Part shown: piece after piece, positions 24,138 through 53,000 of the stretch
Numbering within the stretch: the stretch's first letter is position 1
Layout: each line of letters begins with the position of its first letter
Assembly: GCF_008831285.2 (NCBI RefSeq)
Contig: NC_045140.1
Location: 3,761,528-3,825,527 of the forward strand
Origin: Nymphaea colorata
Taxonomy: Eukaryota; Streptophyta; Magnoliopsida; Nymphaeales; Nymphaeaceae
Length of the DNA: 64,000 bases
Direction: 5' to 3'
Position numbers and translations under genes: made by a program
Notes under the pieces: generated by a model
Seen by the model: only the letters and a program-made list of their open reading frames with translations
Told to the model about the DNA's origin: nothing
The model's database searches: none

Positions 24138-27100
24138 ATGATGAGGAGCTCCATTCATCTTCTCCTTCGCTCGGGACGAAACCTTGTTCGCGAATTCTCC
24201 GGGGTGCTCTCTCTATCTCTCTTTTTCTTGTGTTTCTATGTTGTTAGAGTTGCTCATTGTGAATTGCATTAGATAGCCCACAAATTTGGGTCTTCACGGT
24301 ACCGAATGAATTCCATATATCCCGTCCAGTAGCATGCACCTTCCTCTTTTTTTTTTTCGATCTTTTGTCTTTGATCTTTCTCTGCGAGGTATCTGCTTTC
24401 GTCGTTGAGTGCCCTTCATTTGTTTCCGAGGAGCTCCTTTATGGCATTTACCGTCAGTGCGCTGTTCTCTATATTGGTTTCCTTTCATAACTTTGGAACC
24501 CTCTTCGTTCGTTGGGTAGCTCAATGGATGGTGTCAAGCATCAGCAGACGATCCAGGGTAGGACTAAAAGTGTCTGGGGTCTCAGACGAGTCCGTGTCCG
24601 GGATTTCATTGGGAACTTGTCGGCCATTGTCGAATTATGGTGCTTCGGTTATGCCACTAGCTGATTTATGGTGCTTCCGTTGTCTTTAACACATTTAGGC
24701 ACAATCTGATCAAATACATCAGTGGTGTTCCCTCAAGTTGATTTGTATGTGTATGGGTTAGAGAAAGGGTTGACTTGTTGCCACATTCCGTTCTACTTGC
24801 TGTCTGTGCTGCGGGGTCTTTCCTGAGTACATCTCTGCTAGTATGAATATAGGATTGGCTGGAAAGATAAGCACTCCTTTTGGAACTTATCTTGTCCTCT
24901 CTAATCTCGAACTGTGCAGAAATTTCTCTTTCATGTTTTAACTCATGGACCATTTCCATTATAATCCTATAAATTGGAAGCTGACTGATATACTAATTTC
25001 ATTCTCAAGTGCTAGAAAAGAAATTCTGGGCGTTACATCGTTTAGTTATGCAATTTCCGTTGGATATTTTTGTGCATGTTTGTTTGGCACTTGAAAAAGT
25101 TCGTTATTTTATCTCTGTTGCATTTGCAGAGATCTTCTTTCGTTGTCTCCAGCAGAAGACTTTCTACTTCCATACTGACACCTGAGAAAGGCGTTATTCC
25201 TCCAGAATTGTTATCAAAGCAAGGGGTTATAACTCCAGATCGTACTTATGGTACTGTGCGCTTGACTCTCTCTCTCTCTCTCCCTCCCTCCCTCCCTCCC
25301 TCCCTCCCTCCCCCCACACACACACACACACAAAAACTCACAAACAAAAGTCAAATTCATAGTGATTCACACACCTGCACAGGTGCCCACATGCACATGC
25401 AAATACGGTAGATAGTAGCGCTGCTCTGCCATATCCATAAACAGTTCTTGGACATTTTTAACTTGGGCTTTCTAACAAGGTAAGTGAAAACATCTTGCTT
25501 AGAACTAAAAGGAAAATCACGTGGTCTGAAAGATAAGGAAGTACATGAAGATTCTGAGAGCACTCACAAGTCCAGTTGATAATGGGCCATCATATACAAA
25601 TATCTATAAATTTTTTACAGTTTCTTGGAATCTTTTTAACTTAAGCTTCCAAGATAAGTCCAAGTATCTTGCTCAAAGCCTCAAACTGAAAGGAAAATCA
25701 CATGGCTTGAAGACGAAGGAAATAGACGGTGTCACACATAACACAAAGATGTACAACTTTTTTCATTTCCTTGAAATTTTTTAAACTTGAGCTTTCTAAC
25801 AAGATAAGTGAAAATATCTTGCTAGAAACAAGAGGAAAATCACATAGCTGAAACTGAAAGAGATCTCTTGAATGACAGTGAAGTCGCAGGTTCAGAGTAT
25901 GCATTTAGTTATCCTTACATGGAAAAAAAAGAAGAAAACAGAAAAGCATTTTGGCTTGATAGGACCTCCTATTGCTTGATTGTGTAGATGAGCCTTTTGC
26001 TGTTTTTTTTTTTTTATATAAAGCTTAGTCAGATCCTGGTCAACTTCTATATCCCACTTTTTCACACTTAGTTATTTGGAATAAGTTTACTTTTTAACTT
26101 ATTTATGAATTATGCATGAATTCGTAAATATAATATCATTAATCCTCCCTTTTCAAGTGAAGCCAGGGTTTTGGTGATGGTGAAAGTTGAAGCCAGGCAT
26201 TTGTTCCTCTTTTGCTTTATATAAGTTATGACAGTATGAGTACTAGTACATTTTGTATCTGTGAGTAAAAGGTGGAAGCAGAATATGTAGGAGCATTCAG
26301 TTGCTATTATAAATTGACTTGAGATTTAGCTCAAGAATATATGTAAATTAAATAAAACTGGAAAATCACTTTTCTTTTCTGGATGAGCTCATGCTCCATT
26401 CATGATGGCAATAATCATTTATGGCCTTCAGTGTGGCATCTTTTTCTCAAGACCTATGTCTCATGGATACGCCTAGAAAGGCCCCACAACAGTGTTTGCG
26501 TCGGCCCATCTGAACAGGGGTACAGTTGTGGGACACAACTTGGACATAGCAAATTCATATATTTTGTATTTTTGGTTTATTTTGCTATCTTATTTTATGA
26601 ATATACATCATGGATATATGTGTATGTGTATATATATATTATTATATATAATATATACATACATGCAGCCGTGGCCCTGCACCTGCACGTACACCCATGT
26701 GACATAGCTCAAGACCTAGTCAATAAAAACCTGTATCTGTCTGGCGAATGGGTGTATCAATGCATAGTCAAATTGACCTGCATACCTTTTGCACATGAAA
26801 AGTGTATGATAAAAGTTTGAATTTCTAATCTGAAACATTGAAAACAAATATGTGTACCAAAAAAACAATGGTGTATCTTGGATAATGGCTACTGATAAGG
26901 ATCATCCTCATTAATGACATAATTCCTGCTTGACCCTATTATGTTTTATTATATATTATTTTTGTCTTAGATGGACACCTTGTAGATGATATTTTATCAT
27001 TGCATTCAGTTTCATGACGCTGCTTCAATCATTTTCATTAGATTATTTGTTCCCCATATTCATATCTAACTGTTATTTGGTTCATTGGTATAGGTAAATA

Positions 27101-27655
27101 TGAGGACCTAGTTACCAGGGTCACGAACTTCCATAATGAGGACAAAGGGTTGATGGTTTTGGCTGGAGACGTGTTTGATGTGCCTATCAGGAAAGACATT
27201 ATTCATCGGGTTGTGAGGTGGCAATTAGCAAAGCGGCAACAGGTACTAAGAAGCTAGAACTTATCTTCTTCATTGAACATTTTTTATCTCATAATTTTTT
27301 ACCAACACTGCATTGTTTTTCTTTAAGTAATATGGATTTCTCATCCCCCTGTTTTGTTTAAATAAGTCAATCATGGCATTCAGCAATCCAGATGACACTG
27401 TAGTAAGATATATACGACCAATCAGTCTCGAGCAGTTGTACTGTCTTTCTTCAAATAACTTCACAGACTACTCCAACTAGATGAGGATTTCACATCGCTG
27501 ATAGTCCTTAAATGTAATTTGGTTTCCAGTTGAAAATATGTGGGGCTAGCTGTGTCACATGGATTTCCCTGTAAGGGTGCTGCATCCATGTTCACACTCT
27601 GGACGTTGGTGCATATACAGCACACAGCCTGGACATAGTAAATTGATAGTTGGTA

Positions 27656-27699
<44 letters not shown>

Positions 27700-29986
27700 A
27701 GCCATGTTTCTGCACCTAAGTTTTTGGATTATTCTGCACCTGTGTTTGTACCCACACTCATGTGACATAGGGCCTGAATTTTGCACCATGAATGGTGTGG
27801 GATATTGTGAAGTTGTGAGGGGACCAAACTTCTTATCAGCTACAGTCACATGAACTTTGAATAAGAAAGCTACTTCATATGCGTGCACTACTTTTACCGT
27901 CTGTGATACCTGTAAAATGACTGACCCAGACATGTCACTTCCTTTTCAAACATTCGTTCTGCATGTTATCTCCTTTTCTATGTTGTTGATTTACAGGGAA
28001 CTCATTCAACAAAGACTATTAGTGAAGTGAGCGGGACAGGTAAAAAGCCATACAAACAAAAAGGTCTTGGCAGAGCTCGTCATGGAACATTGCGTGGCCC
28101 CCAGGTCATACTTTTAGTTTTTCTCTTCCTTGTTGGGTCTATATTTCATAATGACATTTTCATAGTTCTCTGCATACTCTTCTTGAGTTGGAGAATCACT
28201 GTTGTCTGAATATGGACTTCGCTAATCAATTAACAGTTTAGGCATGGTGCAACCATGCATGGGCCTAAGCCAAGGAGTCATGCAATCAAGTTGCAGAAAA
28301 AGGTCAGGCGTCTGGGTTTGAAAATAGCATTGTCTGCACGAACTGCAGAAGGGAAGGCAAGTCTAGTTCTGAAGTTTTCTTGATTTTCATTCAATTAGAA
28401 TGGTTGCACATTTTCTGCACGTGACGATTTATCACAATGAGTTTCGCTATATAGATATTGTTATGCTGGTGTGCGCATTCTTGTACTTAAACATTAATAC
28501 TGTTGGTTAAGTTGCTGTAACTTTTGTATTTTTTATGCTTGCTTCTCTTTTCCAGCTCCTAGTGTTTGAGGATTTGGAAGTTCCTTCACATAAAACTAAG
28601 AACATTGTGAATTACGTGTCACAAATGGAGAATACTAAAAAGTTGTTGGTGGTGGATGGCGGTCCTATAGATGAGAAACTGAAGCTGGCCACACAGAATC
28701 TTCATTATGTAAACGTTCTTCCGTCAATTGTAAGTTTCCAAGGCATCCTTTCACCGTCGTTATTTTGCTTTTCAGTAAGCGAAGTGCTTTATGGTTTTTT
28801 TTTCTTTTGGTATTAGACTCAGATTCAGATACATCTATAGTCAACAGTTTAAGGATTTTCCTTTCATGTTGTTTGTGGGGAGAATATCAGCTTAGGTCGT
28901 ATGTTTGAGGCCTATCAGGGGGCTGTGTGTGAGGGGCCCGAGATTATGGAAATGCCGCTTGTAGTTGAAGGAAAACTCCCCTCTTAAAGGCAAAAACAGA
29001 AAAAATAAAAGGTTTTTTTTTTTTTTGCAAAACGACCAAAATATTCAATAGTTTTCCAAAAATGGCAAAACTACCCCTCCCCACAAACAATAGATCACGG
29101 GGCCATGTTAGCCATCAAAGACTCGAGCCTCTTTATAATATCAGAAGGATCTCAGAAATTCTAAATTTTGAACAGTATAGTGAAATAGAAAATCTTTGAG
29201 ATGACAGATTTTATAATATTCTTTTTCAAAATATGATCATCAAATGTGGATGTTTTCTAAAACATAAAGCCAACAAAGGTAAGCATACAATTAAATTTTT
29301 AAATATTTTTATAAAATTACAGATTATTGTGATAGTATTGTGAACAATATCAGCATATGATCATGATATATTTCTGTTTGGCAATGACAATGCTTCAAGC
29401 ATTAATGTTTTAATTAAGAATATATCATGCTAAAGGTATTCTAGCATTCTACAACCATCTTGCTGTACAATTCCAATAATTTGTCATATTTTCATTATTT
29501 TGGGCGTATGGATGACCATGGAATAGAATTTGCTTGCTTGAAAATGACTAGGATGTTAATTAATTCTACTGCTTGTTCTGGAAGCTCTTTAGTTACTTGA
29601 TTGGACTCGATTCCATTTGGTTGATCCCCCTCTGTGCTTCCCAGTTCTCCGCCATTTTCATAACATTAAGAGGGGTTAATTCGACTTTCTGTAAAGTCTG
29701 TAAGATTTGACATCATCCATATTTGGTCTTTCTTTTAACAAAGTTCCCACGTAGCATCAGTAATGGCCATTCAATACAACTTACTTTTGTTGGTAACAGT
29801 TTATTCGTGCTCAAAACGGTTCCCTCGGCCTATTAGATTTGCTATTTCTGCTCTGAGTTTGATTATTCATATTTGTGATTGCAGGGTCTAAACGTATATA
29901 GTATATTACAGCATGACACGCTGGTAATGTCACGCGATGCTGTCGACCGTATTGTTACTCGGATGCACACTCCAATCAATCGGTGA
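24138..29986 (+). CDS. RPL4: Mitochondrial large-subunit ribosomal protein uL4 (L4)
   Basis: Nuclear gene for the organellar 50S protein uL4, which binds 23S-type rRNA and lines the peptide exit tunnel. Exons: 24138-24203, 25130-25250, 27094-27242, 27997-28104, 28237-28356, 28556-28729, 29885-29986; total 840 nt, 279 residues, phases consistent. Residues 1-40 are Arg/Ser-rich, a mitochondrial-type leader. Conserved core: [20 protein letters not shown] (about 103-122), the extended loop [19 protein letters not shown] (about 124-142), [17 protein letters not shown], then [11 protein letters not shown]. These match the alphaproteobacterial/mitochondrial type ([18 protein letters not shown]) better than plastid L4. 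The exon 1 donor (GGG|GTGCTC) is weak, so the 5' end is less sure. Intron 5 starts with GC instead of GT. The gene converges on the LysRS gene, with stops 1.4 kb apart. Confidence 0.93.
25266..25330. repeat. Compound microsatellite (TC)n(CCCT)n(CA)n in uL4m intron 2
   Basis: CT units, then about eight CCCT units, then CA units, beginning only about 15 bases after the exon 2 splice donor at 25251. Confidence 0.95.
26480..26715 (+). repeat. Dispersed intronic repeat, copy 1
   Basis: In uL4m intron 2. Features shared with 27585-27775: a CACA..TGGACATAG.AAATT word, an internal TA microsatellite, a CTGCACCTG block, and the closing CATGTGACATAG.  The end also matches 38875-38960. It is non-coding and of unknown type. 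Confidence 0.5.
27585..27775 (+). repeat. Dispersed intronic repeat, copy 2
   Basis: In uL4m intron 3. It has CACAGCCTGGACATAGTAAATT, a (TA)n run at about 27667-27697, TTCTGCACCTGTGT and the same CATGTGACATAGGGC end as its relatives. Confidence 0.5.
28357..28555 (+). other. GC-AG intron of uL4m
   Basis: The exon ends GGGAAG and the intron opens GCAAGT, closing at TTTTCCAG before CTCCTAGTG. Only this border joins EGK to LLVFEDL in frame; the nearest GT (AAGTCTAG, 3 bases later) breaks the frame. AAG|GCAAGT is the usual consensus of functional GC donors. Confidence 0.85.
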
Positions 29987-31373
29987 AAGTAACAGCTAAA
30001 GACGTGAATATTTTGTTACACTCAGAAGCGCTTCACTGAACAATTTCCAGCCCAATCCGGGAAAAGGATTGAAAGACTGCGGCCAGGCAAGATTTAGGAC
30101 GCCCTTTTTTCACGGGATGCGCATCATTTTTCTTTTCTTTTTCCCCTTGCGGGAAGTTGTTTGTGAGTTCACTTCTGTCATTCGTGAGGGTAAGTGCATT
30201 GTAGAATAAGAAAAAAATTTAGTTGGTGTATCAAGCACAAAGACAAATTAAGGCAGCTGATCTTTGCATCTTTCGGCTGTTTTAACAAATTGGTTCCATC
30301 CAAGAGTGTTGGATTTAGAGCTCTGCATTATTCATTTTTTATTACTAGAGTGCACATAATGGATTACTTTAGCAGTTATAGACGTGGCCCTTTTACTTTT
30401 ATAGTTATATATAGAACAGCTTCTAGGATCAGATCTATGGCTGTACTAGTTTTTGCCTAAGCTAATCAACCGAAGGTACTGAGGGTTCCTTGTTTAGAAC
30501 TAAGAAATTTGCTTTATGAGAGAACATCTAAACATGTGAAATCGGTTTTGAGATTGGTTAGTTCAGTCTTCTTTTCTTGTTCACTTATGTTTCTCTCTTC
30601 CTTTTTTCCCTTTAATTTCCTTTCACATTTGCTTCACCTTAAGATTGGTGGATCTTAAGAGAGACATGAGAAACCAGCTTCAACTGATTTTGCTCATTCG
30701 GCCCCCAGCCTCCAACACACACACACACACACATATAGGATTACATAAATCATCAATTAGTTTCGTTGATGGTTATGTTGCTTTAAGAGTCATTGTTACT
30801 CACAGTTTAAGCAGAAAATTATTTTTTGAGATCTTATTTCAACGAAATTGACAGGCATAAATTTTATGATATTTCAATAATATTTTTCAAGAAACTTTGT
30901 AAAATACTAAACAAATATACATTTTAAAATATATAAAAACGTAACAAAATATGAAAGCTTTCAGATGACAGTTTCTTTTGACAACGCGTGCCAAGGACCA
31001 CATTTTGTTAGGCATCAAATTCTTGAAGCGAGTGTGGTCGGTCTGTGTTGTATGTACTCGTCTCCACAGCCAGATGATGGGCTGAAATAACATGTAGCCG
31101 TAGATCTTGAAGATTTAAAGAAAGAATCAAAATGGCACTTCAAATTGAAAAGACACCGACTAAAATGTCAACTCTTAAGAGCTCATTCATCACATCAATG
31201 TTATTCCCTTACTGTTACAGAAACTGACTTCTTGAATGGGCAATTTACTCTTCTCCACAAGGGAAAGAAAATTACCATCTAAAATTTTGAAGAGAATCAC
31301 AAAGATAGCTGCAATTTAACATCAGAGAAAAGGGAAATAAAATTGACAAATAATTTAAAAAGAAGGGAGATTA
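29987..31373. other. Convergent spacer between uL4m and LysRS 3' ends
   Basis: It should contain both 3' UTRs. A short (CA)n run lies at about 30714-30732. Nothing coding was recognised. Confidence 0.6.
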
Positions 31374-47145
<15,772 letters not shown>

Positions 47146-49820
47146 GGCCCGAGAGGGCGATCGGCCCTTCCTCTAGATAACTTAGCAACTCCCCTCACTC
47201 TCCGTCTCTCTGCGCAAGAAAGCATCCGGATACCAAGGCATTGCCTCGTGGGTTTATAGTCTTCTCAGCAAAAATGCGCGACTCCTTGTTGAATGTCAAG
47301 AAAAAGTCACCCAATTGCAGACGCCACATTTATAATCCACGCGGAGGGCAAAAACTCTGAAAAGCATGGCATTTCAAGAAACGATACAAAAATATGTAAA
47401 CATATGTTAGGATTGGGCCACCACCAAACTAATTGTGATGAATATTAGTTGCATTGCACAGTATAGAAATGAACTGCAGGCATCCGATATAAAATATTAC
47501 TTTCAATTCTACAGTCGCCTATAAGATACTAGATGAGTCATGTCAAACGAGTTTAATGTATCAATTGGAGTCGATTGGGGTTGTGTAAAATATGTTGAGA
47601 TTGAAACATGAAGGCAATATTTTAGCCACGAGAAAAAAAAAAAAAACTGACAACCAATTTGTCTAAATGCATTTTTATTCCTTTTTTGTGCAGTTAATGT
47701 TCTGCATGTGTATGAAATAAATTATACTTTTCACAATGGGTATGTGCGATTTAGTATTACATGTCCAGAACGTATAGATGAGTTGAACTCAGTCAAAAAC
47801 TTATAAATGTATGGGTCTCCTCTATATGAAATGATGAAATGCAGCCACAAGTCATTCCTTTTCGTACCAATCTCTTTCGATTTGGAGCGATTGAATTTAC
47901 GTTAATCTTTCCTTTATTTCCATCCTTCTTCTTTTTTTTTTCCTTGCATCCTTTTTTTTCCTTATTCTTAAATAGAAAACTAAAGACATGAATGACCACC
48001 ATTTCCTTCTCACTTTCTTCTTTTCTCTCCATTCAAACAAGGTAAACTTTTTTTTTTTGTTTTTAGCATGGCATGTCAAGAATAATACATTATATTCACG
48101 AGTTAATGCCTCCGGTTTTTTATAATTTAAAATTTTTTGTCAATTAGATTTGTATCCTAATCGTGTTAGGAGCATCTATACCAAATTTTATGCCAATCGG
48201 ACCTGTTTATCTATCTTCTTATCCAAGTTTATAGAGTGTCTTATGTAGGATAATATAGTTTAGTAGCTCCTAAGATATTTCGATGTTTGCATCTATAGTG
48301 TCTTATTTTATGAGAATGAATTCAACGAACGGGACATTGTTCAAGATGGTCCTACCAACAACCTAATGCGAGTAATAACATGTTTATTAAATTTGTAGCA
48401 TTTATTTGTCTACAATTTTAACTCTAGTTTTGCTAATCTTGTAAAGATACTGCATTTATGCATTATCGTTATAAATGTGACTTATCATTTCATTATCTTT
48501 CAGGCATTGAAAGAATCTATCAATAAAAGGGTCCAAGATTTGAATCTCATGATCATTGTCACAATCCAATGTGTTACTCTTTTGAACTGTAAATGGCAGC
48601 AAACACCACACCTAAGTTGAAGAATGTAACGTATGTCCGCTCAGACCCTGAAACAAGTTAGAGGAATCATAAGGGCTGAAGGCAGTTTCTAGTAAACATT
48701 AAAAGAAAAAAAGAAAAAAGTTATTTGACAAGACACAGATGTCTCACAAAACAAATATAACTTTGCATTCCACTTTCGTCCACACATTCGTTTGCTAGCA
48801 ACAAATTAGCTTGAAGATAGTATGAACAATCACGAACCAGGCACCATTAGCTAAGTGATATGCATTAGCATGCCTGTATGTCTGTCAGCAACTAGCTTTT
48901 TATGTGAACAATATGGTTTAGATTTTTTTAATATGGTCTACTTTTTATTTTCCAGCTGCACGGATATATCATAAATCATGCCAAGAAGTAAACTACTAGC
49001 ACCAGGACTTTCTATTTTTTTGAACCAGACATGGTCGGAATATTAGCATCTTAATGGCACTTATTTGCGCCTTTAGTTGCTTATATTACAGCCATGTTGA
49101 AAAAATCTAATTAAAATTAGTTTTAAATAATATTTTCCAGCAAACATTTGCTGTTTCCTAAAATAGCACAATACTTTCATGGAATTATTACTTGAGGCAA
49201 TGAAACCGACTACAATGGAAACTAGAATTATTTTTTCTACCTCTCATACTGAAATCATAGTTAGCAAATTTTCTGATCTGGGTTACCCAAATCAGATAGG
49301 ATCATCTATTTACAGGGCCATGAATCAGGGTGTGCCTAGTTAGCATGGATCATCAGCTAATCACATGTTTTTTTGTCGTGCATTGTTGATTACTAAAGTT
49401 TGTTGTTTTTTAAATTGCGAAATTTCACAAAATTTATTAAGTATACCAAAAGACCCTTATTACATGTTATTCAGTTCTTGTTGATTAAAAAATCAAACAT
49501 GAAATCCCTACAAACTTAACTTCTTCATATGTTTATGAAAGGAATGCACCATAAAAATATATAACTTAACCCAACCAAGTTCTGTCATTCAGTGACAGTT
49601 TTCAGTTGATGAATCTAAGTCACCAGTTTGATTAAAATCATTATGTGCCTTGAAGTTGTCCGAAAATGTTGTCGAAAGGCATTGGTAATGGTAAATGGCA
49701 ATCTGTTATCATATTTTTAGCAACGGTTCCTAATCATCGTTTCTAACCATAACGGGACTGTGGAGAGCCGACTGAGTTCAATTCCTCAATTTGTCAACAT
49801 TCTATCAATTCAAGCCATTA
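47146..49820. other. Divergent spacer between LysRS and the DedA-like gene
   Basis: The first about 130 bp should be the LysRS 5' UTR and promoter (minus strand). The rest is AT-rich with poly(T)/poly(A) runs (about 47920-48060). No gene or element was recognised. Confidence 0.5.
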
Positions 49821-49823
49821 CCT

Positions 49824-49830
49824 TATATAA
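49824..49830 (+). promoter_or_regulatory. Candidate TATA box, DedA-like gene
   Basis: TATATAA lies about 200 bases before the start codon, and the sequence after it turns GC-richer with CTCC/CCTC words as in plant leaders. Position and motif only. Confidence 0.45.
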
Positions 49831-50031
49831 TCATCCCAGCCTCCACATGTGGCGGCAAGGACCAGCCATTTTGGGTGGGGGAGGGCGCCGATTTAGAATT
49901 ATCGCCACTTCGAATATCTCACGCAGATAGTATATTCCTCCTCCCGCTCCTCGCTTGCCACGAGCAACGAGAGCGTGTGCCCGTCTCCGTTCGTTATGAA
50001 GCCGCTGAACTCCCCTTAATCCATCCACCGA

Positions 50032-53000
50032 ATGGCTTACACTGCCATTCTTTTTGGTGGGTGCTCCCGCCCAGCATCATTCATCCCTCCCGCCAACACG
50101 TTTCGCCTTCCCCACGGTTCCGCGACGTCTTCATCTTTTTGTTTTCTTCGCGATCTCGATCGTAGTCATCGGGTGCCCCTTGCGCTTGGATTTACACGCA
50201 GAATTTTGAGGTAAATTTTGATTGGTAGTCCTTTTTAGTGCAAAAAACTCTGATTCCTTGCTCCATCATCCATCTATATCCTGTCGCTAGAAGCTCTGGA
50301 TGCTCGGTTTCGTTTCACGAAGTTGTTTGGTCCCGAATACTTGAATCGATTGAGTGATCTTTGCGTTTCTTCTTTGCTCTATTCAATTGCACATTTGTAT
50401 GTTGATTCGATCAATGCAGGGTCTTGGGCAGGGAAAACGTGAAAGTGAAGAGCCTAGGTTTGGATAAATGCGTAGAGATATAAGCACATTGACAAAAGTG
50501 CCATAATGATTTTAGTAGCCACCGGTTGATGAGCAGTACGTCGGATTTTTTAAATGGAAACGAGCATCTGATTTTTGAAATATCTTCGTGTTAGATGCAC
50601 CCATTCACTAGGAAAGCAGGTAGAGCTAGGAAATTGGATTTCGCATAACAATGTGAAACCCCAAGCTGAGACAAATCCGTCAAAGTGGCGGGAGAATGCG
50701 GACTTATCGGACCTATGAAGAGGGGTGGGCGACAGTGAACGGGAATTAATCGGTTCAGGGCAGAGTTGGGTCGCTAAAAATGGGAAGAGACATGAGCTCA
50801 AGACCAACCGTTTTTATTGTCATCTTATATCAAACAGAGGTGGACATTTAGTTTGCTGGAACAGGTAGATTGGTGTTAATGTCGAAAGGTTTCTCCTATC
50901 TCATCAACCACCTTCTTAGTGGCTTTTGAGACGTAAGGAACTGCTCCGGTAATACAGATGAAACACGAGAAGGATCTCTTTTTTACGTCCTCATGTCTTT
51001 CCACCCTTCAGTAACGTGTGGCACAAAGAGGAAGACATACTTGTGAATCCTGTTAATTTCTTGCGTTACTTGATCTTGATTAATCTTTCACTTGCCAAAC
51101 TAGCTGGTTCGAAAGCTTTTCAGTGATTTTAAGATGCTGAGAAATGTTACCTAACAGGGTGGGAAGCTATCAGCATGATGATGCTGCAGGTAAGAATGCC
51201 AATGCTAAGGCTTCAATACCTGGAAGTGTTCCTTCAATGGGTGGGGACAGGTCTTCAAGTAGCAGAGTTGGTGACGAGAAAGCTGAACGGCCTGAAGGAA
51301 AGAACAATTGGAAGGTGAAGAATGAAGCTCAAGACTCAGTCATAGCAAGACTAGCAGTTGTTTGTGGTTTAGCTGTGATAGTGGTTATAGCGTTAGCTTG
51401 CTTCAAGAGGTTTCTTTGGGGACCTTCCTCATCTGGCTTGCAGTTCTTACTTGATGGTTCTGTAACATCTACTCCAGAAGTAACATCAGATGGCTTTAAC
51501 CTGAAAGTATTTGGCTACAGACTTACAATACCAGAATATACTCCAGGGTATGTGATTGATTTGAAACTTGTATTGTTTAAATGCGATCATTTCATGTAGT
51601 CTTTTGGATAAAATTTGTTAGCGTCCTCTTGATTCTGATTTAAATGGTTTTTCTTAATTTGTGCAACATGCAAATGCTAAATCTCTTGAAAGTAAAGCTT
51701 GTGTTAATTGCCTATTAAGTGTTTAATGCGTTCCATTATAATCTTTTTGTGCTTGCACATGTTACATGGCATTTTCAGGACTTGGTTCTTTAAATGGCAT
51801 ATTCTAGTGAAAGTGAAGCCTCAGATCCTTATGCACATATCTTTCCTCAGATTGCTGCATAGTGCATGGCCTTCTTGCTTGATCGAATTAAATTTCTTTC
51901 ATGAAAAGCCTGAACTTATTATTGGGATAACATTGACAATGTTGGCCATTTCTTCCACCACCTAGGTCAAAAAGGTATATGGTGGTTGCTATTAAAAAAT
52001 TTAAATCACAAAATTATTCTTTTAATCTTTAGTTTCTAAAGATTTTTCCTTAATTTTTAAAATTTTTTGCCAATAGCTTATGGATAAAATGCAAAAATTT
52101 TCCAGTTATTATGAATTTGGGTACCAATATTTAGATACTAATCCCTTGGCCACTATGAGTTCAACTGGTTACTTGGGGTCTGACATTAAGTAAGATGCAA
52201 GTGGGGATAGCAGATGTGTGGAATTAGAAAATTTTCATTTAGAAAAATGACATAAAAATTGGGTAAGAACGTAAGATAAAGAAATATGAATCCATAAAAT
52301 AATTTGTCAAAAATACAGTAAGCAGAGCTGTATGTGCTGGTCGACTGCAATTGCCAACAAGTTTTACTGGAAGTAGCAGTACAGGAGGAATTGTCAGAGC
52401 AGATCAGTGAATGCCTGGACCTATGCCTAGTCGCTTTATTTTACAACTGATGGCATCTTAGATAAACATATGCTAGATTATTTATTAACTCGAAGCCAAT
52501 CTTTTTCATGCTATGGTTTTTCCTGAGGCCTGGTGATCTTTACATCTTTTAGATGTATTGTTTGAAAATTTGAAATAATATACCTTTATGGTGCGTGTCT
52601 TTTCTTAGTTACACTGGGATGCTCTTTGCACATACTGCTAGTTTTCTTATGAAAGAAATTTCTTGCAGATGGGTCTACTTTTGCTTGCTTATGGCGGCTG
52701 GATGTGGGCTTTTTATTAGTGAAGAGGCACTAAACATTTGGGTCTGTCCTTGCACTGGCATTTAATTATATATTTATATTTAGGGTTGTGTAATGTGTAT
52801 TCTTGTGATGTTTTCAAGTTAGTGTGTTGTTCTGTTTGCACAAAACTAATGGTACGGACCCAGCTCTATGCTCACCCTTTGTAGCATCAACTTTAGAAAA
52901 GTCATTTTCTGGAACCATAAGGATAAATCAAAAATGTATATAGGCCCATGTCCTTCAGCCGGTTCTGTCTCCCTCATGGACAATTTGTGCAAAGAGACAC

